Below, one piece after another: positions 10,560 through 20,941 of a stretch of DNA of 45,311 nt. The notes beneath the pieces were generated by a model. The model was not told the origin of the DNA. It was given only the letters and a program-made list of their open reading frames with translations, and searched no databases. This stretch comes from Asterionellopsis glacialis (Eukaryota; Bacillariophyta; Plagiogrammaphyceae; Rhaphoneidales; Asterionellopsidaceae). The stretch is taken from assembly GCA_014885115.2 (NCBI GenBank), contig WKLE02005142.1, positions 1 through 45,311 of the forward strand, given 5' to 3'. How positions within the stretch are numbered: the first letter of the stretch is position 1; the number at the start of each line of letters is the position of its first letter. The position numbers and the translations under genes were made by a program.

Positions 10560-11962
10560 GATTTTGATTTCTTTCAATAATGCTAGTTTTTTTCTTTTTC
10601 TAAATCCCAGGTCGTTTGGTAGTATTGTACACTCTAGAGGTAGAGTGTTATATATTATTAGATGGTAATTCAAAGGAAACTGTGGCGCTCTATTTGGTGT
10701 ATGGCAGAGTAATTACTGTCGTTGTTTTCTTCCTCTGGTGTGATTTTCTTTCGTAAACTTTTTGATCCTTTCTCCCTCCAAAAAAAAATCATGAAAAACC
10801 AATGATGATTTCCTGCAGCGTATACCGTATCGTACGTGTAGCCACTAACTTGAAAGGAGTCCAAAAAAAGGTATGTGATTCATACTTCGCGCCAATTTTT
10901 TCCCGAGGGGATAGATAGTATTTCAAAATATACGATGCTTCTTGTACATGTAATATGCATATGCATACACCGTATAAACTGAAAGTTCGTTCGACTTATT
11001 CGTATTATTATTCTCAACTGAAAATATGTCACATAAAAAAATATCTTCTGTAACGGTACGAAGTAATTTGCACGTGCCAATAATATATCAGTTCAGTTTG
11101 AAAGGACGAAAATAATGAAAGATCTCATATGCCAGCATCTGCTCTAACCGTTAGTACTACTAGTCAAACGTAGAGAAAATGGGATGTCCAATGAACTGGT
11201 CATAAGAAGTATCCGTTTGCTTGGGTATTAACGATTGGAGTGCTTTTTTGTTTCCCATTCACGATTCGAATAAGAACCAAAAGGGCTATAAGTATTGGCA
11301 TGCGTTCCATATTGGTATCTGTCACAAAAGGTAAGTAACGTCCTATCTAACTGACATGAAGGTTACGTTACATACATAAGTAGCACTTGTATGTGAATGA
11401 TATATGTGTGCTGCTAGTAAGTAATGCTTTTTGATTTCGATATATATGCGCACGCGTAACTGTATTCGTATCCCGTCAGTAATCGCAAGTGTCAAAAAAT
11501 GAGAGCAAATCCGCATATATAGACATCAGTTCATGAATATCTTATAAAGTACAAATGAAGAAGAAGTCTTGTAACCAATTTCATAAATACAGATACTGAA
11601 CTATCTATGCAGTGATGTCTGCTGTAGTAGAGGTGCAGTTATTAGTGCAGTCACGGAAAACGGCCAAGTCGGAACCCTGATACGATACGCGATTCAACAT
11701 ACAAATTCATATGCTGCAACCTTCTTCTTTCTCTCTTGTTATTCGTCTTGACTGACCACTCTCTCTAGAGAGCGAGACTTCAGAGGTCATAGACTCTAGA
11801 GGCCATCATATACACCCAAAGGTCTTAGGACCTAAAGGACTACGTCAGTGGTGTGCCAGTCTAGTTAGTAGAGAGTCAATTGCAAGTACAGCAAGACAAT
11901 AGTCTAGAGCTCTCAATCTGATTCGACTCTACTGTAGAAAGACAGAGAGAGATCGACAGAGA
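10560..11962. promoter_or_regulatory. Divergent intergenic region between MCMBP and an orphan gene
   Basis: This 1.4 kb contains the promoters of the minus-strand MCMBP gene and the plus-strand gene at 11963. Small open frames near 10670-11080 look random. The last 220 bases are rich in short palindromes around CTAGA/AGGAC: CTCTCTAGAGAG at 11761-11772, ACTCTAGAGG near 11800, GGTCTTAGGACC near 11821, and GTCTAGAGCTCT near 11903. These are candidate dimeric factor sites. Confidence 0.4.
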
Positions 11963-12760
11963 ATGGCTTTATTGCTTGCAGCTGGTTGTGTAGCTTACAA
12001 TACCATGGAAAAAGACAATAAAGGCAATCCTACTTTCAAAATGATGAAAACAACAAATCAAAACAGCATTAGTGGTAGCAGTGGTATGAAGAATGATGTA
12101 CCATTGAAAAAGTCATTAAATAGCATTGTGGAAGGAGAACAAACAACGGATGATAATACGTCAGCTACTTCAAGTAATAACAATAATCATCACCCACAAC
12201 AAAAGCTTGATACGGATGGTACCACGAATGGTGCTAATAATACTAATGCAGAAGAAGTAGGACTTGGATCCTTTGATTTATCAAGATCGGCATCTGTTCA
12301 ACAAGCACAATTTAGAATTCAACAAGCACAACATGATCGTGAAATGTCACGTATACCTAAACCTTTCATACCATTCGTAGAAATAATGTTACCAGCGAAC
12401 ACACGTCTCAAGGATGTCGAAGATCATTTCGAAGAAAGAATCGAAAATTTACAACAACTCTTTTCGACATGTGGATCAGGATTAGGGTGCGTAGCCTCGG
12501 AACATGAATCAACTGTATTCACACAACAAGCTACTGGTATTGGTTGGACACCTTCTACTCAACAACAACATGATGATGCAAGTGGAATGGAGGATCATTC
12601 CAATCTAGACGATGATCAGTTATTCCTATTAGACAGTCCCTTGGGTCGTGAAAGTACTCGTACAGCAAGTACCAAAAAATCCTCCTCTTCTTCCTATTTA
12701 CACCAACCCATTAGGATACGAACAGCACGAACAAGATCTTCTAGAACCGAAGAATATTGA
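11963..12760 (+). CDS. Hypothetical low-complexity protein with short N-terminal hydrophobic stretch
   Basis: The 265-residue frame begins at ATG 11963 with MALLLAAGCVAYNTMEK, a short hydrophobic anchor rather than a full signal peptide. A Ser/Asn/Thr-rich linker follows, then the only ordered-looking part, about residues 108-170, which is Gln-rich helix (VQQAQFRIQQAQHD) and a segment PKPFIPFVEIMLPANTRLKDVEDHFEER, with a CGSGLGC cysteine pair. The tail is acidic and Ser/Arg-rich. I recognise no family. The codon pattern and composition resemble neighbouring genes, and no intron is required. Confidence 0.55.
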   Translation: MALLLAAGCVAYNTMEKDNKGNPTFKMMKTTNQNSISGSSGMKNDVPLKKSLNSIVEGEQTTDDNTSATSSNNNNHHPQQKLDTDGTTNGANNTNAEEVGLGSFDLSRSASVQQAQFRIQQAQHDREMSRIPKPFIPFVEIMLPANTRLKDVEDHFEERIENLQQLFSTCGSGLGCVASEHESTVFTQQATGIGWTPSTQQQHDDASGMEDHSNLDDDQLFLLDSPLGRESTRTASTKKSSSSSYLHQPIRIRTARTRSSRTEEY

Positions 12761-14057
12761 TCCATTGTACTTCCACAGTACTACTACTGCTGCTGCATTT
12801 ATATTTATTACATACATTTACATTATCATTCTAGCTTTCTGTGTCCCCATTTAAAATTTAAAACAAATCATTAGTGTTCCAATACGGACCGACCCTACTT
12901 CCTTCCTTCCTACGAACGGTACTCCCAAGACAATAATTGAGAAAAATTACGCAACTGCCCTAGAGAGAACTGCACCATACACAAGTTTTGAGAAACCCCA
13001 CGTCATTGTACGCAATCTACTACATTGTGTTGAATCCTGTACAGCGGCAAACAATTAAAATTATAAAAAAGCAACAGAAAAAAGAGAGACATTACGTGAG
13101 ATGGTACATACTGCAATAGTCAGTGGTTTATTTTTTTTGCATGAGAGAAAGAAAGAGAGAAAACGAAAGAGAAAGAGAGAAAGTCAATTATTATCGTAAA
13201 ACTATGATTGTATCTTTTTGGTTTGTTTCATCAATGAATATACCTAGTAGGTTTTTAGTGGCTATATTTATTCATTAATTTAGAATTCTTATGAATCTAC
13301 CAAGTGTCTTTGCTTATTGTGCAACTGCAGGACAAGTGAGAGTCAAATAAATTCTTGTCACCTCAGTCAAGTGTATCTTTTATACTTACAGTACAACTGT
13401 ACTTTGAGATCAGTCTTGTTCCCTTGTTGTTCTTGATTCTCATTGGGATATAGGAAGATAACTTCCTTTGAAAACAATGATAACGTCGAATTGTTCTCTT
13501 CCTCCTGCTCTTGAGTTTACTCGTATTGTCAATTGTTGCTGGTATGAATGATGCTTGGGATGAATCGTTCTGGTTGGTTTTTGCACTTTTTTTTTCATGT
13601 TATTTGATTGGTTTTCATTGTTCCTGTTCATCATGATGCAGTACTTTTCGGCAAGTAACCCAAATCGTGCAGGATGTATTAAAGGTGCTTTATTGATTGT
13701 TCTTCAAGACGTATCATAGTTTTCGTTTTTTAAAAAAATTAATGTACACTTTGAAATAGTGAAATTGTGAGAGAAGGGGGAAAAAATTGGTCTTTCTAAT
13801 ATAGTATTTCTATGATTGCCCGACAGTCGCCAGACCGCACAATGGTCCTATTATTTATCCTCAACTCCAATATTTCATTTCTGTGGAAAGAAAGAAAAGT
13901 GCAAATACTTTGTCCTGTAACCTAGAATATGTGAAAAAAATTGCAAACAGGCAGGTACTTTTGAAATTGTTGCTAGTTTTTTTTGCACATGAATACCGTG
14001 GGTCCCAATCAACTAAAAAAGACGTACAGAAAATATGAAAGTTATCATTTTTTAATA
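12761..14057. other. Gene-poor intergenic region with purine tract
   Basis: This lies between the 3' ends of the orphan gene (plus) and the HHE gene (minus). A purine-only stretch of GA/GAAA units runs at about 13143-13182. Small frames at 13440-13634 and 13861-14061 are low complexity and not supported. Confidence 0.45.
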
Positions 14058-16076
14058 TCATTTCGAACTATTCTTGAAAAAATCATTCAAATCTTCTGGG
14101 TCATCCCAGAGGCTATCAAGCAGTGATAGAAGTGTTTTAGATTTGTGCTTGTCTGACTTATGTGGAGCTTCACCGATCTTTAATGCTTTCATATGTATTG
14201 CTACCTTTTCACAATAATCTATGTATTGCACTCCGAATTCCAGATCTATTGTTCGACAACAAACAAACAAACAAACAGAAAGACAAACAAAAACCAATGA
14301 GACGTTTGATATCGACGAACCGAAATCTTATCCATATTCAAAATCTGAATAACAAAAAACTTACGCCAGTGAACATCTCCAACTTTTTCACATTTCATCA
14401 CCCTTTTTCGAAACATGTCTTTTCCTAAATGATAAATGCTAGGTCCAATCCACGGCAACGCTAACAAAAACTTCGATTTTAGATAGTCAGCTAGCTCTTG
14501 TCGACTAAAGTAAGCGTGCACCAGCATGAAATGTATTCTGTTGTACACGGCCAAGAAAGAATGGATGTCTTGGTCATACTGTATCCATTTCGTCATCAAT
14601 TCACTAACATCATCTCCAGGCTTCAGAGATTCCACAATATCAGATATACTGTCTAACAACTGCACGTATCTTTTCTGACCATTTAGCAGTATGGTAGGAT
14701 AGTGAATGCGTGTAGAGAGCCAAGGAAGAACTTCTGTGCTGTGAAAGTCATAAACACCTAAGACCCATTTCCGGTGAGCGTGGAACCACTTTTGAATCGA
14801 AGATACTTCCCATGCCTGAAGTTTGGATGTTCGGTTTTGAAGTTGTCTCAATACGACCTTCATATCTTCAGATTCAGCTAGGTGTGCATTATTCAGGAAA
14901 TAGCGAGGACTGCCTTGGATGTGATCTTCAAAATCCTAGCAAGGTAGAGGAGGCAGAAGGAGAAGGCAAGAAAAATATTCGGAAAAGAAGTCAGGCATAC
15001 CAATTTACACAGCACGCAGCAAGGAAAAGTGTTGTTGCTATGTTGGGTTTGAAAGTAACACTTTCACCAATACTTACCTCCTCCCATTCAGATAATTTGT
15101 CTGGAGGGTGCTCCTTGCTAACTTGGTAAATTGGATGAAATGGATTAAAGACATGTGGATTTTCCTTATCCAAAATACGAAAAAATTTTTGGTACCGTTC
15201 AACAATGTCGGATTCGTGTGTGGACTGGTTAATGAATGGTTCAGCGAAGAGGGCGTCTAAGTGGACAACATTGTTCTCAATGTAACCATCGTAGTGCTTC
15301 TTATATTTCAACATCCAAGCTACAGGAGGAAAATTCTTCCTTGGCATAATAATTTTCCGAAACTTGTCAGCACCTACAAAATAAATGAAGGCACCTATAT
15401 AGGTGGAACTAGCCTTTTGGAACAATCTTGATGTAATATCTGCAACCTCCTTTGGAGAAAAGTAGGCATGATAAAGGAGGGGTATAAGTGAGTCTTGAAG
15501 GCGGTTGAAAGCTACAAAATTGTTTTCATAGGTCTTCCATTCTTGGTGCAACCTCTCCAGGGAATCGTCCGGCTTCAGATTCTCGATAGTGCATGATATC
15601 GATTGTAAATTTTCAAAAACCAGATCATGAGCATTTGTGACTTCCTCGGGGTAACGAAAACGCTTTGTTACTCGCGGAACGAAGAAATCGCGACTGAGAA
15701 TATATTTATCCTTGACCCAGTTGTAATGACATGTCCACCAGTCCTTAATGGATTGACATGCCCAAGAAGGGAGTGGCTGTTTACTGTCCTTGATTCTTCT
15801 AATAGCCTCATTCATCCTTGTTATTTCAGATTTATGGGCTCCATTTATCCAAAAAAAAACATTTTCATTTTCATGACCCGGACAGAACTTGTCCCAGAGT
15901 TCAAGTTTATCAGGACAATATTCCTTGGTCTGCTTATACTCCTTCGGATCCAATTTGGACATTAATTCGCCAGTGTTAGATCGATTTCCCCCCTTCATTT
16001 GGAGAGAAGTCTGCTTTGTGTGTTGTTGTAAGTCCAATGTTGCGGTTGGTGATCTGGATGAGTTTTTGTTCATCAT
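14058..16076 (-). CDS. Tandem degenerate hemerythrin-like (HHE) protein, three exons
   Basis: Three exons reconstruct a 585-residue protein: 16076-15078, 14935-14365 and 14245-14058. Intron 1 (15077-14936, 142 nt) is GTAAGT...CTAG, phase 0; intron 2 (14364-14246, 119 nt) is GTAAGT...ATAG, phase 1, and contains a TTTG microsatellite. The spliced protein has two homologous units, about 85-290 and 334-560. Each has the pattern helix, W..SIK.WW/KWFHAH, then RF.YP, L.PDDS/KPGDD, an AYFS..E helix, G..[KM]FRK, and W..(K)Y...Y. This is the order I know from diatom hemerythrin-like proteins. Oxygen- or iron-binding residues seem altered: where the family has H-x-x-x-E before the AYF helix, unit A has N-x-x-x-D and unit B N-x-x-x-F. 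Metal binding is therefore doubtful. The first ATG is at 16076; the longer open frame begins with a non-ATG codon. Confidence 0.8.
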
Positions 16077-16775
16077 ACAGGTTTCTGTAGTGCTGTACTG
16101 TCCACGGCGGATTTTTGCCAAGTTAGAAATTTCTTTAAAAAAATCAGAAATTTCCAAGCTTGCAATAAGTAACGTTTCTTATTTTTGAAGTAATCATGAC
16201 GTCAGAAACACAAAAAACATGAATAAATTTCACTATATTTTCAAAAGCCACATGAAAATGCTATATAAGAAACCATTTTGAAAATCAAGCTCGAAATTCC
16301 TTTTTAAAAGGGCAATATTTCAAGCTTGGCTAAACACGACGTTTCTTGTGTATACTGTGTGTTCTTTTATGTTCTTTATCGTACACACAACGTGTACAGG
16401 AACTGTATCTTCGAAAATAATTAGACTTTTTGTCTACAATGTTCTAAAAAAGAAACATCTAATATGATATACTGACAGTACACTTTCTGATACTTCTAGT
16501 TATGTAGTGCTACATTACTGTACAAGATAGTTTTTTACTATCGAAGGTATCAGAAAATATCATTGTTATATGATAAAACTCCTTTTCACTCACTCCGATA
16601 CTTGTACCTGGAAATTATCCTACCACGTATTTAAACTTCAGTACCACATGCATTCGATCATTGATAGAATGTCCCAGACTGTCTCCCAAGACAGCTGGGT
16701 CATCTACAACATCATCTGGTTCAGAAAAACAGGTCTCGGATGTTTCAGGTTCCGGATTGCAAGGACAAGAAGTTA
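16077..16775. promoter_or_regulatory. Upstream region of the HHE gene
   Basis: The first ~130 bases upstream of the ATG include a perfect CRE palindrome. The rest is AT-rich. A short Ser/Gly-rich open frame near 16661-16775 ends where the first transposable element begins; it may be a broken gene end but is too short to call. Confidence 0.4.
16197..16204. promoter_or_regulatory. TGACGTCA palindrome (CRE-like)
   Basis: The perfect 8-bp palindrome TGACGTCA lies 121 bases upstream of the HHE gene start. This is the consensus for bZIP (CREB/ATF-type) factors. TGACGT cores are known in CO2/cAMP-responsive diatom promoters. Function here is inferred from position only. Confidence 0.45.
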
Positions 16776-17160
16776 GACCCTGTTTTAACAACTTTTTTTT
16801 CCGAAAAGCCGAAAAGACGTCCGGTTTAGTGGGTGACTTATGGGGTCATATGCAAAATCGCCCAAAGATGGGGGTGAGCTTACGAATTTTCGGATCCGAA
16901 AATAGGGAAGACCTCACGGCCTACTTTTCCGCTGCGGTCATTTTTTTTTCCGTACCGTTTTTAGGAAATAATTTCAGCCAATGAAAATACATCATTTTGC
17001 CTGCTGCAGAACATTCCCTCCGACTATGGTTCTGAAATGACCCGGTAAACCAGCTCACGTGGAGGTCGGGAAAAACGGCCGTCTACGAACCCCCAAAACA
17101 GCGGACGTGATTTCGGAATTTCGGCTTTTCGGGGGAAAAAAAAGTTGTTAAGACAGGGCC
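16776..17160. mobile_element. Terminal-inverted-repeat element 1 (PIF/Harbinger-like MITE)
   Basis: The left end GACCCTGTTTTAACAAC matches the reverse complement of the right end, GGCCCTGTCTTAACAAC, with two differences, and the match continues through T8 and CGAAAAGCCGAAA (about 40 bases with gaps). The element is flanked by TTA at 16773-16775 and TAA at 17161-17163, the TWA target of PIF/Harbinger transposases. At 385 bp it cannot encode a transposase, so it is non-autonomous. Confidence 0.75.
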
Positions 17161-17163
17161 TAA

Positions 17164-17949
17164 GGTTCGGTAGATAGCACTTTTGGTTCAGTTCAATTTT
17201 TGGTTCAATCCAATTTTCGACCCATACGACTAAAAAGTTGAACCAAAACATACGATACTGTTCAATTTTCGGATCAATTAAATCCGCAGTGCAAATCGAT
17301 ATATCAAGATTCCCTAACCAGAGACACACCATGACAGTGACGGCTGGCAAGATTTCATCTCATAACAAAGTCAAAATAGATGTCCTGGCATCAAACTTTG
17401 TTCACAACACAACAATAAACCATAATAGTGCAATAGACATTGACCAATATTTGTTATGTTGCGCAACAAAAGGCATTTCCATTCCATCGTCGACCAAAGT
17501 ACCTTTGTGTGTTTTCTCCATGCAAAAATGACAGATCGATTTGAGGTTGATTGGTGGTTTGTGGTGGCTTTCTTTACTGCGACATGATCTCCTCCATCAA
17601 CAAACCATAATGCACTTTGAATATTTATTTTGTTACATGATTGATTGTTGTCTTTGGTGAAAATTCGTGATTTTTAACTGTTCCTTGCTCATTGTTGTCA
17701 TCAATCTTTGTTGTGTGGACAGTGCTGACTTTTGTGCCAAAATGATAAGTGAGTTAACAAAAGAAAAGGAATCTAAAAAAATTGAGCAAATTGAACCGGT
17801 TCAATTGAACAATAGATCTGCTCTATCTCTTGTTCAAGAGATCTGGTTCAATTTCTGACTCATTCGAACGGTCAAAATTTTTAATCGTACAAATCAAATT
17901 CCGATTGAACCAAAAATTGAACTGAACCAAAAGTGCTATCTACTAAACC
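17164..17949. mobile_element. Terminal-inverted-repeat element 2 (PIF/Harbinger-like MITE)
   Basis: The terminal inverted repeats are 47 bp with two mismatches: left arm 17164-17210 begins GGTTCGGTAGATAGCACTTT, and the right arm is 17903-17949. Exact TAA flanks lie at 17161-17163 and 17950-17952, consistent with a 3-bp target duplication. The subterminal parts repeat GGTTCAA/TTGAACC many times, as is usual for transposase-binding sites. No transposase frame exists in the 786 bp. Confidence 0.85.
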
Positions 17950-17952
17950 TAA

Positions 17953-18523
17953 GACCCATTCTTTTTTACCAACATCAAGGTAATAAAAGTTGTGGTAATT
18001 GGTCGAGGTAATGGTCTGCCTGTTTATCCTCATTACCTTGATCAAAAACGCCGTACAGAACATTATAAGCTGGCATTTGTGCTCTTTGATATTACCCCAA
18101 TCAAATTTCTCATTACCACAAAAAACATCACCAGATTAGGCACCTGTTTTCCTTAATTTACTCGTACAGTAGTAATTTTTCACCAACACCAGCCACACTT
18201 TTGTATGATGGATTCAGACATTGATGTCAATGACATCATTGTTTTAGCATTATCACTTGTTTTAGTGGGAGAGCAACTATCATCCCTCTCCCAAAGGATG
18301 CAGAGTTTGCTCTCCCTGCATATATGAACAGCGTCGTTTATGCAGAGCACTCCCTAGTAACACCAAACGTGTTCCTTGGTTGCACTGGCTCGACCAAGTC
18401 AAACAATACCGGACAAGCCTGTCAGCAGTCATGACTGACCAAAACAGACAAATTACAATGACTGATTACCTCAAAAGTATGGACCATTCTTTTTTTCAGT
18501 CAATCCAATTGCGGTAATAAAAA

Positions 18524-18561
<38 letters not shown>

Positions 18562-18624
18562 CATTACCTTGACCATTACTGTGACCCATTACATCATGGA
18601 CTTTTGGTAAAAAAAGAATGGGTC
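17953..18624. mobile_element. Terminal-inverted-repeat element 3 (PIF/Harbinger-like MITE)
   Basis: The left end GACCCATTCTTTTTTACCAA pairs with the right end (18604-18624), which differs by one extra T. TAA flanks both sides (17950-17952 and 18625-18627); the left TAA is shared with element 2. Subterminal GGTAAT/ATTACC motifs recur at both ends. An (ACAG)n microsatellite is embedded. The 672 bp encode no transposase. Confidence 0.82.
18524..18560. repeat. (ACAG)9 microsatellite
   Basis: About nine perfect tandem ACAG units lie inside element 3, close to its right terminal repeat. Confidence 0.95.
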
Positions 18625-18853
18625 TAAGACTGTCTGCAGATGTTGTTGAGCTTTGAGGGTAGTTCTTCAGGTGGTAGAATGTTTTTATAAGCAATATTTT
18701 CCTCTGCCAGCACAATAACCATTTTTTAACTCATTTGGGTTAGAGATGGAACCTTCTGGTGTGTTTTCTCTTCTGCCCCCAAACGAAATTCTTATTGTTG
18801 CAATAAAAATAAGATTCCACTTATCTTCAGAACAAATGTCAGAACAATCTAAT

Positions 18854-19309
18854 GAGTGGTTCCAGGATTAGGTGGACCAGTCCAGTACTGGACTGTTGGA
18901 ACTGTATGGGTGGTTGTTAGTTAAAAAATGGCTGGTTGTTGAGAAATTGGTACCACAAACAGTACCATTTTGCAAGATTGATTGGAAGAGATCTGGGTGC
19001 AACAGCCAATTTTTGTCAGTTGGGTGAGCCTACAATGCCCCAAAAGTGCACCGGCCAGGTTGTCATTGTATTCAATTCCAATCCAAGTCAGCTGTGCCAT
19101 AATATAATATATTCATGTATGTATATATACTGGGTGTATATTCCAGTAGTATAAAAGTATTGAAATATAACTACATATATAACAATTTTTCAAAGCATAT
19201 AAAATTATTCATTCATGAATATGTTCATAATTTAAAAATATGATTTTTGGGTCTATGTGGAGTCTACGGACCAAATGTCATAAGTTGGTCCACCTAATCC
19301 TGGAACAAC
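18854..19309. mobile_element. Short inverted-repeat element (MITE) with 6-bp flanks
   Basis: A perfect 21-bp inverted repeat pairs 18859-18879 (GTTCCAGGATTAGGTGGACC plus A) with 19286-19306. TCTAAT flanks both ends (18848-18853 and 19310-19315), a candidate target duplication. Next to the left arm is a 16-bp palindrome, AGTCCAGTACTGGACT, at 18879-18894. There is no coding capacity. Superfamily unknown. Confidence 0.65.
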
Positions 19310-19315
19310 TCTAAT

Positions 19316-20939
19316 ATATTATTTAGCAACAAAATATATTTATTCTTGCTATTTCTATTTACACTATAAGTAACTTGGCCTGCATCCTCTCTTCCATTGA
19401 CACCAATCTCCTACCTACCATATCAGTTTTTTGGTAGCAGTGAATGTGTGTTTTTCCAGCATGTGAACTATTCTTCACTTGTTGCATATCTATTTTTTGG
19501 TAGTAGTGAACATTTTTCTATGTGAAAACAATTCCAGTATGGAAAAAACCTACAACACTGAAACAAATAACGTCTATGTAAATTTGGAGATTAAGATACT
19601 TTGGAAAATTGGAGTAAGGAAATCCAAATTGGCAAGTGGCCCAAATATGTCATCAGACAGTGCATGGAAACCAACAACAAAATTCTGTGGAGTGGCTGAT
19701 AGACAAGGTTTTGAGGGTTGCAATGATGTAAACATCAATTCAGACACTTCTGACAATGATATCGAGTAAAAATCAAGTATGCAATCCATTAGATACATAT
19801 ATAAAGTAATATTTTCCATTGTGAAATTGACCATGAGGCTATTCAGAAAATAAGAATTGCAATAATAGCATAAATTTCATGATTTTAGCAATTTTAATAA
19901 TTTTTTTGGAAAAGTTATCAAACTAAGATTCTCACAGCCAATTTCAGGTCAGAATATAACTAATATATGTTATTACTAAAAGGTTTGGTGCTAAGTTCTG
20001 ACCAAACATTGGGATAAAATGGATCATTCTCAGGGTGTTTGGGTCCAAAACAAGAAAATTGAGAAAATTTAAAAATATAGATGAAAGTACAGAAAATCTG
20101 TCTCAAGGATGATGGTTTTTATTTTACACCAAGGAGTGAAAATAAAAATGTTCTACCACCTTAATGTTTTTTTTTTGTGTTTTTTGGTCACTTGTGATTT
20201 TTTGCATGGAAAAAACCCAGATTTTTGCAAAAAAACATTGATTTTGCCAAATCCTGATCTGTTAATCAGTGTTTTTTTTTTCAAATCAATGTATTTTTGG
20301 TCTGTCACTTGTTCTAATTTTCAACCCTGATTCCAGCATTTGTTCCACTGCCTGTACACAACAATACTGTGAGACACCAAAAATTAACACAACAGAGACA
20401 ACAATACCAGGCAATATTGCAATAAACTATCAACAAGAAAGGATGAAAGATACAAAACACAACAATCAATCAAATGATAACAGAAGGAGGAATAGGAGCA
20501 TTCAGTGTTGTTGGATAGAGTAGCTTATTCTGTTTGATGTCCACTATTTGTTGTTTTTTGTAAATCATCAACAAGAAACAACAACATCATTCGGATAACA
20601 AAACGAGTGCAACCTGCTTTTTACCCTAACCTTACTGTACATGACACAACAAAAAAAAACACCAGAAAAAATCTTTGACAATCAACTTCATTCTTAATGT
20701 CTAAAATTCTGCCAGTGTTTTCTTGTGCATATGTGCCCAAAAAAACAACAAAAAAAACAACAAAAAAAACAACCAAAAAAATACATTAAGAATGACCCTT
20801 AGAGGCAACATAAGAGAAAATATGTCCTTTACAAAAGCTGAAATATTGGCATGTTTTCTAATTATGATTTGTCCTCCACAAATAAGCTTATTGCTAATTT
20901 TAAAATAATACATACTGTAGCCTGACAGTCCAAGGCAGG
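19316..20939. other. AT-rich region of probable repeat origin
   Basis: No gene is supported. The 96-codon frame at 19479-19769 shows no family signature. Local features are a diverged duplication of a TTTTTTGGTAG.AGTGAA segment at about 19428 and 19491, long T/A runs, and an (AACAAAAAA)n-like tract at about 20740-20780. Confidence 0.4.
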
Positions 20940-20941
20940 TA

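Noticed and set aside
10287..10673. 128-codon minus-strand frame as a separate gene
   Set aside because: Its middle part is exon 1 of MCMBP; the rest reads into the intron and the upstream leader.
14246..14863. 205-codon frame as an independent small gene
   Set aside because: It joins precisely by GT-AG introns to the frames on both sides and forms the second HHE unit of one gene.
19479..19769. 96-codon frame in the repeat block
   Set aside because: No family signature, repeat-rich context and AT-rich leader; not enough to call a gene.
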